A DNA stretch of 64,000 nt. Source: Aliiroseovarius sp. S1339 (lineage in GTDB: Bacteria > Pseudomonadota > Alphaproteobacteria > Rhodobacterales > Rhodobacteraceae). The translations under genes were made by a program, and so were the position numbers. A model generated the notes under the pieces. The model made no database searches. It was not told the origin of the DNA and saw only the letters and a list, made by a program, of their open reading frames with translations. Where the stretch lies: positions 310,001-374,000 of the forward strand of contig NZ_JALPQG010000001.1 in NCBI RefSeq assembly GCF_023195695.1. The letters are read 5' to 3'. This document shows, piece after piece, positions 56,456 to 64,000 of this stretch. Position 1 is the stretch's first letter. Every line of letters starts with the position of its first letter.

Positions 56456-56480
56456 GCCGTTGAGGCCAATATTCAACGGC
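56456..56480. promoter_or_regulatory. Inverted repeat upstream of cobS
   Basis: GCCGTTGA (56456-56463) and TCAACGGC (56473-56480) with a 9-base spacer, 115 bases before the cobS start. No cobalamin riboswitch features were recognised in this leader. Confidence 0.4.
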
Positions 56481-56595
56481 CAATAGTGCCAGCTTACCCC
56501 TGCGTCACAAATCTCGTGACCTTCCCCTTGAACCCGTCCCGTTGATCAGGCATCACACTCTGGTTGCGACGCGCGAGGCAGAAGGATTTACGCAG

Positions 56596-57582
56596 ATGGC
56601 TGACGGCACACAGGATATGAACGCGAAACCCACCGAAGACGTTTCGGTTCGTGAGGTTTTCGGCATCGACAGCGATATGCATGTCAAAGGCTTCGCCGAC
56701 CGCATGGATCGCGTGCCCGAGATCGACCCGACCTACAAGTTTGATCCCGACACGACGCTGGCGATCCTTGCAGGCTTTACCCACAACCGACGCGTGATGA
56801 TCCAAGGCTATCACGGCACGGGCAAATCGACCCATATCGAACAGGTCGCGGCCCGTCTGAACTGGCCTACGGTTCGGGTGAACCTTGACAGCCACATCAG
56901 CCGGATCGACCTGATCGGCAAGGATGCGATCAAGCTGAAAGACGGCATGCAAGTCACCGAGTTTCAGGAAGGCATCCTGCCTTGGGCGCTGCGCAACCCG
57001 ACCGCGATCGTGTTTGACGAATATGATGCGGGCCGTCCCGACGTGATGTTCGTGATCCAGCGTGTGCTGGAACATGACGGCAAGCTGACCCTGCTGGACC
57101 AGAACGAGGTGATCACCCCGCACCCGTCCTTCCGCCTGTTTGCCACCGCCAACACCGTGGGTCTGGGCGACACGACCGGGCTGTATCACGGCGTGCAACA
57201 GATCAACCAAGCCCAGATGGACCGTTGGTCGCTGGTCGCGACGCTGAACTATCTAAGCCATGATGCGGAAACCAACATCGTGCTGGCGAAAAACCCGCTT
57301 TTGAACACGGAACAAGGCCGCAAGACGGTCAGTCAGATGGTAACCGTCGCAGACCTGACCCGCACGGCGTTCATGAATGGCGATCTGTCGACCGTGATGA
57401 GCCCGCGGACCGTGATCAACTGGGCACAAAACGCGCATATCTTCCGCTCGGTCGGCTATGCCTTCCGCCTGTCCTTCCTGAACAAGTGCGACGAACTGGA
57501 ACGCCAGACCGTGGCCGAGTTCTATCAGCGTTGTTTTGACGAGGAACTGCCGGAGAGCGCGGTGAGCATGAGCTTGGGGTGA
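56596..57582 (+). CDS. cobS: Cobaltochelatase subunit CobS
   Basis: AAA+ ATPase of the CobNST complex that inserts cobalt into hydrogenobyrinate a,c-diamide in aerobic B12 synthesis. The start at 56596 ([11 protein letters not shown]) has AGAAGGA upstream; ATGs at 56542 and 56617 are alternatives. 328 residues. Walker A is GYHGTGKS, with an adjacent family segment [20 protein letters not shown] and the Walker B-like [14 protein letters not shown]. An unrelated gene separates it from cobT. Confidence 0.96.
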   Translation: MADGTQDMNAKPTEDVSVREVFGIDSDMHVKGFADRMDRVPEIDPTYKFDPDTTLAILAGFTHNRRVMIQGYHGTGKSTHIEQVAARLNWPTVRVNLDSHISRIDLIGKDAIKLKDGMQVTEFQEGILPWALRNPTAIVFDEYDAGRPDVMFVIQRVLEHDGKLTLLDQNEVITPHPSFRLFATANTVGLGDTTGLYHGVQQINQAQMDRWSLVATLNYLSHDAETNIVLAKNPLLNTEQGRKTVSQMVTVADLTRTAFMNGDLSTVMSPRTVINWAQNAHIFRSVGYAFRLSFLNKCDELERQTVAEFYQRCFDEELPESAVSMSLG

Positions 57583-58166
57583 TCTGTGTGGAACAGAGTG
57601 GTCTCTTTTCTCAATTCGATCCTAGGGTTTTAATATCCGGTTTTGCATTGCTGATTTCCATCGCAAGCTTCGGGTTTGCCTTCTTTTGGAATCTAAAAAA
57701 CCAAAAATACGCGGAGTTCTCCAAGAGGTTGGCAAAGTTCAACGCGAAGCAAGGTGCGCGCGAACAGCTATTGTCTTGGGCGAGTGAAAGCATGGACGAG
57801 CTTTCCCGTGCTTACGTGCTTTGCCAGCATGGAAAAGATCATGACGAGAGACTTATGATAATGTCCAGCTTGACGTCATTGATCGATAAGGGGCGCTGGC
57901 TTCTTCCTAACCACGAGCATGAGCACTTCGGAAAAAACAAAGAAAGCGCATTCACGGGGTTTCGCCAGGGTCCACTGGACGACCTTGTAGTTGCCTACAA
58001 TACCCTCGATAACATTCCGTCCCTCCCCAATTCCATCGCCGCGGAGGGGTTAATGAAATGCAAGCGTCGTTTTTCTTCCGCTGTTCAAGAGAAGTTAGAT
58101 CCGAGGAATGTCAACGCAGATTTAGATGAACTGACTGGAGGCTCGAATGAACAAACCATCCGATAA
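57579..58166 (+). CDS. Unrecognised single-helix membrane protein inserted between cobS and cobT
   Basis: A 195-residue protein, GTG start at 57579 overlapping the cobS stop (a second GTG at 57588 is possible). A membrane helix is at about residues 17-37 ([20 protein letters not shown]), then a coiled-coil-like charged stretch (about 40-80), and a C-terminal part with [20 protein letters not shown] and [17 protein letters not shown] know similar small membrane proteins of unknown function in many bacteria, but cannot name one. It overlaps the cobT start by 20 bases and contains cobT's ribosome-binding site. Base use is visibly AT-richer: in 57661-57720 I count 25 G/C of 60, against 42 of 60 in 57121-57180. 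Confidence 0.7.
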   Translation: MICVEQSGLFSQFDPRVLISGFALLISIASFGFAFFWNLKNQKYAEFSKRLAKFNAKQGAREQLLSWASESMDELSRAYVLCQHGKDHDERLMIMSSLTSLIDKGRWLLPNHEHEHFGKNKESAFTGFRQGPLDDLVVAYNTLDNIPSLPNSIAAEGLMKCKRRFSSAVQEKLDPRNVNADLDELTGGSNEQTIR

Positions 58167-60021
58167 CCCTGCTGATCCGTTCAAGAAAGCGCTGGCTGAG
58201 GCGACGAAGACGCTTGCCGACGATCCGGATCTGTCGGTCAGCTTCACCGTTGACCCTCCGGGTATGTCCAACGACGCAGTGCGCTTGCCTCAGGTGACGC
58301 GTCGGATGACGCGCGACGAGGTGTTGTTGGCGCGTGGCACGGCGGATGCCTATGCGATGAAGCTGCGCTACCACAACGAGGCGACACACGCGAAATACGC
58401 GCCCGCCAGCGGTATGGCGCGCGAAATCTACGAGGCGATGGAAACCGCCCGTTGCGAGGCGGTGGGCGCGCGCGACATGCCGGGCACCGCTGGCAACATC
58501 GACGCCAAGATCGAAAGCGACGCAATGCGCGCGGGGTTTGACCAGATGACCGCTGCCGCCGACGCCCCTTTGTCCACCGCTGCTGGTTATCTGATGCGCC
58601 ATCTCGCAACGGGCCGCGACATGCCGCCCGCCGCCGCCAATGTGATGAACCTTTGGCGTGATTTCATCGAAGGTCAGGCGGGCGACCATCTGGACAATCT
58701 GGGCGACAAGCTTGCTGACCAGCAGGAATTTGCCCGCTTCACGCGCCAGATCATCGAAGATTTGGGCTATGGCGACCAATTGGGCGACGACCCGGACAAT
58801 TCCGAGGATGACAGCGACGAAGACGCTGCCCCCGATGACGATCAATCCGATGATCAACAAGATGAACAAGCGGCCGACGATCAGGACGAAACCGAAGCCG
58901 ACCCCGAACGCGCGCAAGACGAACAGATGGACCCGTCTGAGGCGCAGGTGACGCTTGACGACATGGCCGATGACGAGATGAGCGACGAGGCAGAGATGAC
59001 CGACGCAGACGCTCCGCTGGATCCGCCTGCGCCGCCCCCCGCGTCCGATGCCGACCCGAATTACCTTGTCTATCACAGCGAACATGATGAAGAGATCATG
59101 GCCGAAGATCTGGCCGAACCGGCCGAATTGGAACGCCTGCGCGCCTATCTGGATCAGCAGTTGGAGCCGTTGAAGGGCGCCGTCAGTCGTCTGGCGAACA
59201 AGTTGCAGCGCCGCCTGCAAGCACAGCAAAACCGCTCGTGGCTGTTTGATCTGGAAGAGGGCATTCTGGATGCGGGACGTCTGGCCCGTGTGGTTGCGAA
59301 CCCGACGACCCCTCTGTCGTTCAAGCAGGAAAAAGACACCGAGTTCCGCGATACCGTGGTGACGCTGCTTCTGGACAATTCCGGGTCCATGCGTGGTCGC
59401 CCGATTTCCATCGCCGCGATCTGTGCCGACGTTCTGGCGCGCACGCTGGAACGCTGTCAGGTCAAGGTCGAGGTGCTGGGCTTCACCACCCGCGCGTGGA
59501 AGGGCGGGTTGGCGCGTGAAAAATGGCTGGCCGATGGTCGTCCGCAGCAACCGGGTCGCCTGAACGATCTACGCCACATCATCTATAAGAAGGCCGACGC
59601 CCCCATGCGGCGCACGCGCGACAATCTGGGCCTGATGATGAAAGAAGGGCTGTTGAAGGAAAATATCGACGGCGAGGCGCTGGAATGGGCGCATCGTCGG
59701 ATCGTGGCCCGGCCCGAACAGCGCAAAATCCTGATGGTGATTTCCGACGGGGCGCCGGTTGACGATTCAACTTTGTCCGTTAACCCTGCGAATTATCTGG
59801 AAAAACACCTGCGCGACGTGATCGAAATGGTCGAGAAACGCAAGCAGGTTGAGCTTCTGGCGATCGGCATCGGCCATGATGTGACACGTTATTATGACCG
59901 TGCGGTCACCATCACGGATGTGGAACAACTTGCCGGTGCGATGACCGAACAGTTGGCCTCGTTGTTTGATTCCGATCCGCGAGCGCGGGCGCGTCTGTTG
60001 GGGATCAAGAAGGTCAGTTGA
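58147..60021 (+). CDS. cobT: Cobaltochelatase subunit CobT
   Basis: Partner of CobS in the CobNST cobaltochelatase. 624 residues, with GGAGGCTCG before the ATG. An N-terminal conserved part, a very acidic central stretch (about 213-300, runs of Asp/Glu with Gln), then a vWA domain (from about 404) with the metal motif [13 protein letters not shown] and later [17 protein letters not shown]. Together CobS and CobT resemble the MoxR-vWA pairs. CobN itself is not in the window. Confidence 0.96.
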   Translation: MNKPSDNPADPFKKALAEATKTLADDPDLSVSFTVDPPGMSNDAVRLPQVTRRMTRDEVLLARGTADAYAMKLRYHNEATHAKYAPASGMAREIYEAMETARCEAVGARDMPGTAGNIDAKIESDAMRAGFDQMTAAADAPLSTAAGYLMRHLATGRDMPPAAANVMNLWRDFIEGQAGDHLDNLGDKLADQQEFARFTRQIIEDLGYGDQLGDDPDNSEDDSDEDAAPDDDQSDDQQDEQAADDQDETEADPERAQDEQMDPSEAQVTLDDMADDEMSDEAEMTDADAPLDPPAPPPASDADPNYLVYHSEHDEEIMAEDLAEPAELERLRAYLDQQLEPLKGAVSRLANKLQRRLQAQQNRSWLFDLEEGILDAGRLARVVANPTTPLSFKQEKDTEFRDTVVTLLLDNSGSMRGRPISIAAICADVLARTLERCQVKVEVLGFTTRAWKGGLAREKWLADGRPQQPGRLNDLRHIIYKKADAPMRRTRDNLGLMMKEGLLKENIDGEALEWAHRRIVARPEQRKILMVISDGAPVDDSTLSVNPANYLEKHLRDVIEMVEKRKQVELLAIGIGHDVTRYYDRAVTITDVEQLAGAMTEQLASLFDSDPRARARLLGIKKVS

Positions 60022-60122
60022 CCCCCTTTTCACGGCTGGCGTTTCGCGGCATGGTGCGCGCGAATGTGGCCCGGTTTCCGGGCGCGCTCGTGCCCGACAC
60101 ATACAGCCATCGGAGACCCTCC

Positions 60123-61922
60123 ATGTTCCAGACCTTTGACAGCACCGCCGACCCATCGCGTGGCCCGGTCCGGTTGGACCGTTTGCGCCGCGCCCTGTCG
60201 ATGAAGGGTCTGGACGGGTTCATCGTGCCCCGCGCCGACGCCCATCAGGGCGAATATGTCGCCGATTGTGATGCGCGTCTGGCGTGGCTGACAGGCTTCA
60301 CCGGGTCGGCCGGGTTCTGCATCGCCTTGAAGGATCACGCGGGCATCTTCGTCGATGGACGTTATCGCACACAGGTGCGCGTGCAGGCCGATATGGACGC
60401 GTTCGCCCCGGTTCACTGGCCCGAAACCCTGCCCGGTCCGTGGTTGAAAGAGACGCTCGGCAGCCAAGCGGCGAAGGTCGGCTTTGATCCTTGGCTGCAC
60501 ACCAAAGGCGAGATTGAGACGCTTGAGAAGGCGCTTGAGGGCACTAAGATCACGCTCATCCCCACTGACAATCTGGTGGATCAGATCTGGGAAGATCGCC
60601 CCCCTGCCCCCAATGGTAAGATCATCGAGCAACCCGTTGAATTTGCAGGGCAGTCCAGCGCAGCGAAGCGGTCGGAACAGGCGGACGGCTTGATGGCCGA
60701 CGGCCAAAAATCCTGCATCATCACGCTGTCTGACAGCATCGCGTGGATGCTGAACATTCGCGGCGACGACCTGCCGCGTATTCCTGTCGTGCAAGGCTTC
60801 GCGATCCTGTCTGACGATGGCTCGGTCGCGTTCTTCACCACCGAAGGTCGCACGGTCGAGGCCCAGCTTGGCAAGGACGTGACGCTGCACCCGATCAAGG
60901 ATTTCGCAGGCCACCTAAAAACGCTCGACGGACCGGTTCGGGTCGACAAGGCGACCGCGCCGCTTGCCGTTTCACAGGTTCTCGACAAGGCCGGTATCCA
61001 GATCGACTGGGCCGATGACCCCGCGATCCTGCCCAAGGCGCAGAAAAACCCGACCGAATTGAAGGGCGCGCGCGAGGCGCATCTGCGCGACGCCGCCGCC
61101 ATGGTCGAGTTTTTGACCTGGTATGACGCTGCCGATAAAGCCGCCCTGAGCGAGATTGATCTGGTCACCCGGCTGGAGGAAACCCGCCGGGCGTCAAATG
61201 CTCTGTTGGATATCTCGTTTGAGACCATCGCAGGTGCTGGCCCCAACGGCGCGATCATGCATTACCGCGTGACCAATGACACAAACCGCACGCTCGCCCC
61301 CGGCAATCTGGTCGTGCTGGACAGCGGCGGGCAGTATCGCGACGGGACCACGGACATCACGCGCACTTTGCGGGTCGGTGATGTTGGCGAAGAAGAAAAA
61401 CGCTGTTATACCCGTGTCTTGCAAGGCATGATTGCGTTGTCGCGCGTCTATTTCCCCAAGGGGCGGACAGGGCGCGATCTGGACCCGATCGCGCGCTATC
61501 CGCTGTTTGCCGCGCATCAGGATTTCAACCACGGCACCGGGCACGGCGTGGGCGCGTATCTGTCAGTGCATGAGGGACCGCAGCGGTTCAACGCGATCTC
61601 GGATGTCGAACTTCTGCCCGGCATGATCTTGTCCAACGAGCCCGGATATTACCGCGAAGGCGCGTTCGGCATTAGGCTTGAAAACCTTGTTGTCGTAGAA
61701 GAGGCCACCTGCCCGGTCGGTGGTGATGCGGACCGCAACATGCTGTCGTTCGAGACTCTGACCTACGTGCCGGTCGACACCAGTCTGGTGATCGCGGACA
61801 TGTTGTCGGGCGAAGAACGTGCCTGGCTGAATGATTATCACGCGACCTGCGTCAAAAAACTCGCCCCCCGGCTAAGTGACGCAACGTTGGCATGGCTCAA
61901 GACGGCCTGTGCGCCGATTTGA
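60123..61922 (+). CDS. Xaa-Pro aminopeptidase (aminopeptidase P family, M24B)
   Basis: Metallopeptidase removing N-terminal residues before proline. Start at 60123 (MFQTFDSTADPSRGP), with CGGAGACC upstream; the frame extends to 60018 but without support. 599 residues, with two creatinase-like N-terminal domains and the pita-bread catalytic domain. Metal ligands are in VVLDSGGQYRDGTTDITRT (two Asp), FNHGTGHGVGAYL (His), NEPGYYREGAFG (Glu) and RLENLVVV (Glu). The length matches the long form found in many alphaproteobacteria. The start lies 101 bases after the cobT stop; the operon link is only inferred. Confidence 0.94.
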   Translation: MFQTFDSTADPSRGPVRLDRLRRALSMKGLDGFIVPRADAHQGEYVADCDARLAWLTGFTGSAGFCIALKDHAGIFVDGRYRTQVRVQADMDAFAPVHWPETLPGPWLKETLGSQAAKVGFDPWLHTKGEIETLEKALEGTKITLIPTDNLVDQIWEDRPPAPNGKIIEQPVEFAGQSSAAKRSEQADGLMADGQKSCIITLSDSIAWMLNIRGDDLPRIPVVQGFAILSDDGSVAFFTTEGRTVEAQLGKDVTLHPIKDFAGHLKTLDGPVRVDKATAPLAVSQVLDKAGIQIDWADDPAILPKAQKNPTELKGAREAHLRDAAAMVEFLTWYDAADKAALSEIDLVTRLEETRRASNALLDISFETIAGAGPNGAIMHYRVTNDTNRTLAPGNLVVLDSGGQYRDGTTDITRTLRVGDVGEEEKRCYTRVLQGMIALSRVYFPKGRTGRDLDPIARYPLFAAHQDFNHGTGHGVGAYLSVHEGPQRFNAISDVELLPGMILSNEPGYYREGAFGIRLENLVVVEEATCPVGGDADRNMLSFETLTYVPVDTSLVIADMLSGEERAWLNDYHATCVKKLAPRLSDATLAWLKTACAPI

Positions 61923-61984
61923 CACGCGACGTTCACACAACTTCTGGTATTGTCTCGCGACACAACCTGCAAGATGAGGATACC

Positions 61985-62326
61985 ATGGCTGACCAACTCA
62001 AAATCCGCCCTGCTGAGGGGAAATGGACTGTTCGTGCAGGTGGTGCGGTGCTGGGTGAAAGCAAATCCGCGCTTGAGGTGATAGAGGGTAATCGCGCGCC
62101 CGTGATATATTTCCCGAAAGGCGACGTGGCGATGGCGTTTTTGGACAAAAGCGACACGATCACCACCTGCCCCTATCGCGGCGAGGCACGGCATTACTCG
62201 ATCCAGACGAAATCGACGGTGATTGAGGATGCAGGCTATATGTATGACGCCCCGATTGAGGATTTGGCGGCGCTGAAGGACCACCTTGCCTTCTACGCAG
62301 AAAAAGCGACCGTGGCGCGCACCTAG
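61985..62326 (+). CDS. DUF427-family protein
   Basis: A 113-residue protein of the DUF427 type, function unknown. The ATG at 61985 has GATGAGGATACC upstream; a frame start at 61892 lies within the preceding gene. Characteristic segments are WTVRAGGAVLGESKSALEV, CPYRGEARHYSIQTKSTVI and a C-terminal LKDHLAFYAEKA. It is convergent with anmK, with 12 bases between the stops. Confidence 0.88.
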   Translation: MADQLKIRPAEGKWTVRAGGAVLGESKSALEVIEGNRAPVIYFPKGDVAMAFLDKSDTITTCPYRGEARHYSIQTKSTVIEDAGYMYDAPIEDLAALKDHLAFYAEKATVART

Positions 62327-62338
62327 GGACCGTCGGCT

Positions 62339-63490
62339 TTATTGACCGATTGGGATAGAAACAACGCCCCCACCGACGGCGGCCGCAACTCCTGTCGTTG
62401 TTGGCGACGATGTAGTCAGCCCGCGCGCCACCCGCACAGCAAGATAAGCGAAAGCTTGTGCTTCCAACATATCGCCGTTTAGGCCCGTGGTGTCGATATC
62501 GTCGACGGGCATTGGCAGTCGCGCGCGCAATTCGGCCATAAGGGCCGCATTGTGGCGCCCGCCCCCCGTGACCAAAAGGCGCGTCGGCTGGGTTGGGCAA
62601 TGTTCCATCCCATCTGCCACGGCGGCTGCAGCGCAGGCGGCCAGCGTGCGTAGCGCATCCGCATCAGACAAATCAGCCACCATGGCCGGCAGGTCTGGAA
62701 AATCGTTTCGGTCCAGCGATTTCGGTGGCGTGCGACGGAAGTACGGATGGCTAAGAAACGCCTCAAGGCTGGGAGTGTGGATCTTGCCCGACAACGCCAG
62801 TGCGCCCCCTTCATCGCGGGATTTTCGCAAACGATGCTGCATCAGGTCATCCATCGGCGCGTTGGCCGGGCCGGTATCGAAGGCAAGGCAAGCACCAGGG
62901 ATATCTGGGGTCGGCTGCGCAGGGTCGACCCATGTGACGTTGCCCACACCGCCAAGGTTCAGAAACGCCAGTGGTGCGTCGGCTTTGATGAACCGCGCGC
63001 AGGCGTGGTGGAAAAACGGCGCAAGCGGTGCGCCCTCGCCGCCCAGTTTGACGTCAGATGTGCGGAAGTCCCAGACTACTGGCAGGTCAAGCACCTGTGC
63101 CAAGGCCTGACCGTCGCCAGCCTGATGGGTGCCCAATCCGCGCGGATCGTGGGCAAAGGTCTGGCCGTGAAAGCCCAGCAATTCTGGCACCGGGTCGTCT
63201 TGCATCAGGCGGGTTATGACCGCTTTGTGGACATCCTCTACAATGCGGGCAGCGGGTGCGACTTCGGGCGCCGCGTGCCATTTTCCTAAGGCACGCGTCA
63301 AAACCCGGCGCTGGTCGTCGCTATAGGCTTGAAAACCAGTTGGGCCGAACCCAATGATCGTTTCACCGTCCGTTTCGATCAGTGCTGCGTCCACCCCATC
63401 CATCGAGGTGCCGGACATGCAGCCCATCGCCCAGACCGGACCACGCGCCAAACGCCTGCCTAACGCGTCTTTAGTGATGGCTTTCAACAC
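62339..63490 (-). CDS. anmK: Anhydro-N-acetylmuramic acid kinase AnmK
   Basis: Recycles cell-wall anhydro-MurNAc to MurNAc-6-phosphate. 383 residues from a GTG at 63490, preceded by AAAAGGAAAAGAG; an in-frame GTG at 63514 is less likely. The ATP-binding N terminus is [21 protein letters not shown], and the active-site region [13 protein letters not shown] and [12 protein letters not shown] are family-specific. Together with the amidase and the transglycosylase-like gene it points to active wall turnover. It is divergent from tyrS, 51 bases apart. Confidence 0.95.
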   Translation of the reverse strand: MLKAITKDALGRRLARGPVWAMGCMSGTSMDGVDAALIETDGETIIGFGPTGFQAYSDDQRRVLTRALGKWHAAPEVAPAARIVEDVHKAVITRLMQDDPVPELLGFHGQTFAHDPRGLGTHQAGDGQALAQVLDLPVVWDFRTSDVKLGGEGAPLAPFFHHACARFIKADAPLAFLNLGGVGNVTWVDPAQPTPDIPGACLAFDTGPANAPMDDLMQHRLRKSRDEGGALALSGKIHTPSLEAFLSHPYFRRTPPKSLDRNDFPDLPAMVADLSDADALRTLAACAAAAVADGMEHCPTQPTRLLVTGGGRHNAALMAELRARLPMPVDDIDTTGLNGDMLEAQAFAYLAVRVARGLTTSSPTTTGVAAAVGGGVVSIPIGQ

Positions 63491-63541
63491 GCTCTTTTCC
63501 TTTTCCCGCCCCACGTCTATACGGAAGGTTCAAAATTCAGG

Positions 63542-64000
63542 ATGGACCAAAAGAACATGACCTACCACCCAAAATCCGACTTCATGCGTGTGATGATCGA
63601 GCGCGGCTTTCTGGCCGACTGCACCGACTATCAGGCGCTGGATGACGCGCTGATTGCGGGGGTTGTTCCAGCCTATATCGGCTATGACGCCACGGCGCAG
63701 TCGCTGCATGTGGGCCATTTGATGAACATTATGGTGCTGCGGTGGTTGCAAAAATGCGGCCACAAACCGATCACCTTGATGGGCGGCGGCACGACCAAGG
63801 TGGGTGATCCGTCGTTTCGGTCGGACGAACGCCCACTTTTGCGACCGGAACAGATTGACGCCAACATCGCCGGAATGCAGCAGGTGTTTGCAAAGTTTTT
63901 GCGCTATGGCGACGGCGAGACAGACGCGATCATGCTGAACAACGCCGAATGGCTGGACGAGCTGAACTACCTCGATTTCCTGCGCGATATCGGGCGTCAT
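63542..64000 (+). CDS. tyrS: Tyrosyl-tRNA synthetase, 3' end missing
   Basis: Class I aminoacyl-tRNA synthetase; the frame is open to the last base, so the gene runs out of the window after about 153 codons. The ATG at 63542 follows TCAGG; an ATG at 63557 ([17 protein letters not shown]) is also possible. Visible: [20 protein letters not shown], which includes the class I HIGH-type motif (HVGH), and the tyrosine-pocket [13 protein letters not shown]. The KMSKS motif lies beyond the window. Confidence 0.95.
   Translation, partial: MDQKNMTYHPKSDFMRVMIERGFLADCTDYQALDDALIAGVVPAYIGYDATAQSLHVGHLMNIMVLRWLQKCGHKPITLMGGGTTKVGDPSFRSDERPLLRPEQIDANIAGMQQVFAKFLRYGDGETDAIMLNNAEWLDELNYLDFLRDIGRH

Noticed and set aside
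56379-56595. Cobalamin riboswitch before cobS
   Set aside because: I could not see the conserved B12-box pattern; only a terminator and one simple dyad are visible.
58111-59550. A 479-codon minus-strand frame over cobT with long Ile/Val/Leu-rich runs that mimic membrane helices
   Set aside because: The hydrophobic runs are the reverse complement of the acidic Asp/Glu stretch in CobT (GAT/GAC read back as ATC/GTC); cobT is clearly the real gene.
1-64000. tRNA, rRNA, CRISPR array, insertion sequence or prophage
   Set aside because: No clover-leaf-like sequence with a TTCGA arm outside coding regions, no regularly spaced repeats with spacers, no transposase or integrase. A covariance and profile search would be decisive.

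Overview
The window is a 64 kb piece of chromosome from a GC-rich alphaproteobacterium, almost certainly a member of the Rhodobacterales (Roseobacter group). I infer this from gene order and protein family: lptF-lptG-lptD-surA-pdxA-rsmA; a division and cell-wall cluster carrying two small DUF2484-type membrane proteins between murC and murB; ftsZ-lpxC-bamD-recN; cobS and cobT beside a C-terminal J-domain protein; and a fused Hint/calcium-repeat protein. No rRNA, tRNA, CRISPR array, insertion sequence or prophage was recognised.

Layout. 1-7.5 kb (+): envelope assembly operon lptF (cut by the window edge), lptG, lptD, surA, pdxA, rsmA, with overlapping or closely spaced genes. 7.5-10.7 kb: CLC-type chloride transporter (-) and an FAD-linked 2-hydroxyacid dehydrogenase (+). 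10.7-25.6 kb (-): the dcw block, read ftsW, murG, murC, two DUF2484 genes, murB, ddl, ftsQ, ftsA, ftsZ, terminator, lpxC, terminator, bamD, recN. It covers lipid-linked peptidoglycan precursor synthesis, the divisome, the lipid A committing step and outer-membrane protein assembly. 25.8-30.5 kb (-): EamA transporter, proton-translocating transhydrogenase pntAB, and a small membrane methyltransferase-like protein. 30.6-34.1 kb: kynureninase (+), pirin (-), EEP-family nuclease/phosphatase (+).

34.1-37.3 kb (-): a compact, lower-GC trio of TadE/TadF/TadG-like pilus-associated proteins without the rest of a tad locus. 37.6-42.7 kb: glutamate dehydrogenase (+), N-acetylmuramoyl-L-alanine amidase (-), DsbA-like oxidoreductase (-), aminotransferase (+). 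43.0-45.6 kb: an 850-residue secreted-type protein with thrombospondin type 3-like acidic repeats, RTX repeats and a C-terminal Hint domain. 45.6-49.6 kb (-): cytochrome c, class-I glutamine amidotransferase-like hydrolase, GlcG-like protein and malate synthase G. 49.8-64 kb: pepN, secreted transglycosylase-like protein (-), gatB, DUF4177 protein, BolA (-), J-domain protein, cobS, an unrecognised membrane protein gene, cobT, aminopeptidase P, DUF427 protein, anmK (-), and the 5' part of tyrS.

Most of the window is core metabolism and envelope biogenesis. The parts least explained by known families are the AT-richer gene wedged between cobS and cobT, the Hint/RTX/TSP3 protein with its palindromic upstream region, the isolated Tad trio, and several strong palindromes upstream of pntA, gdh, the pirin/nuclease pair and the cob genes.
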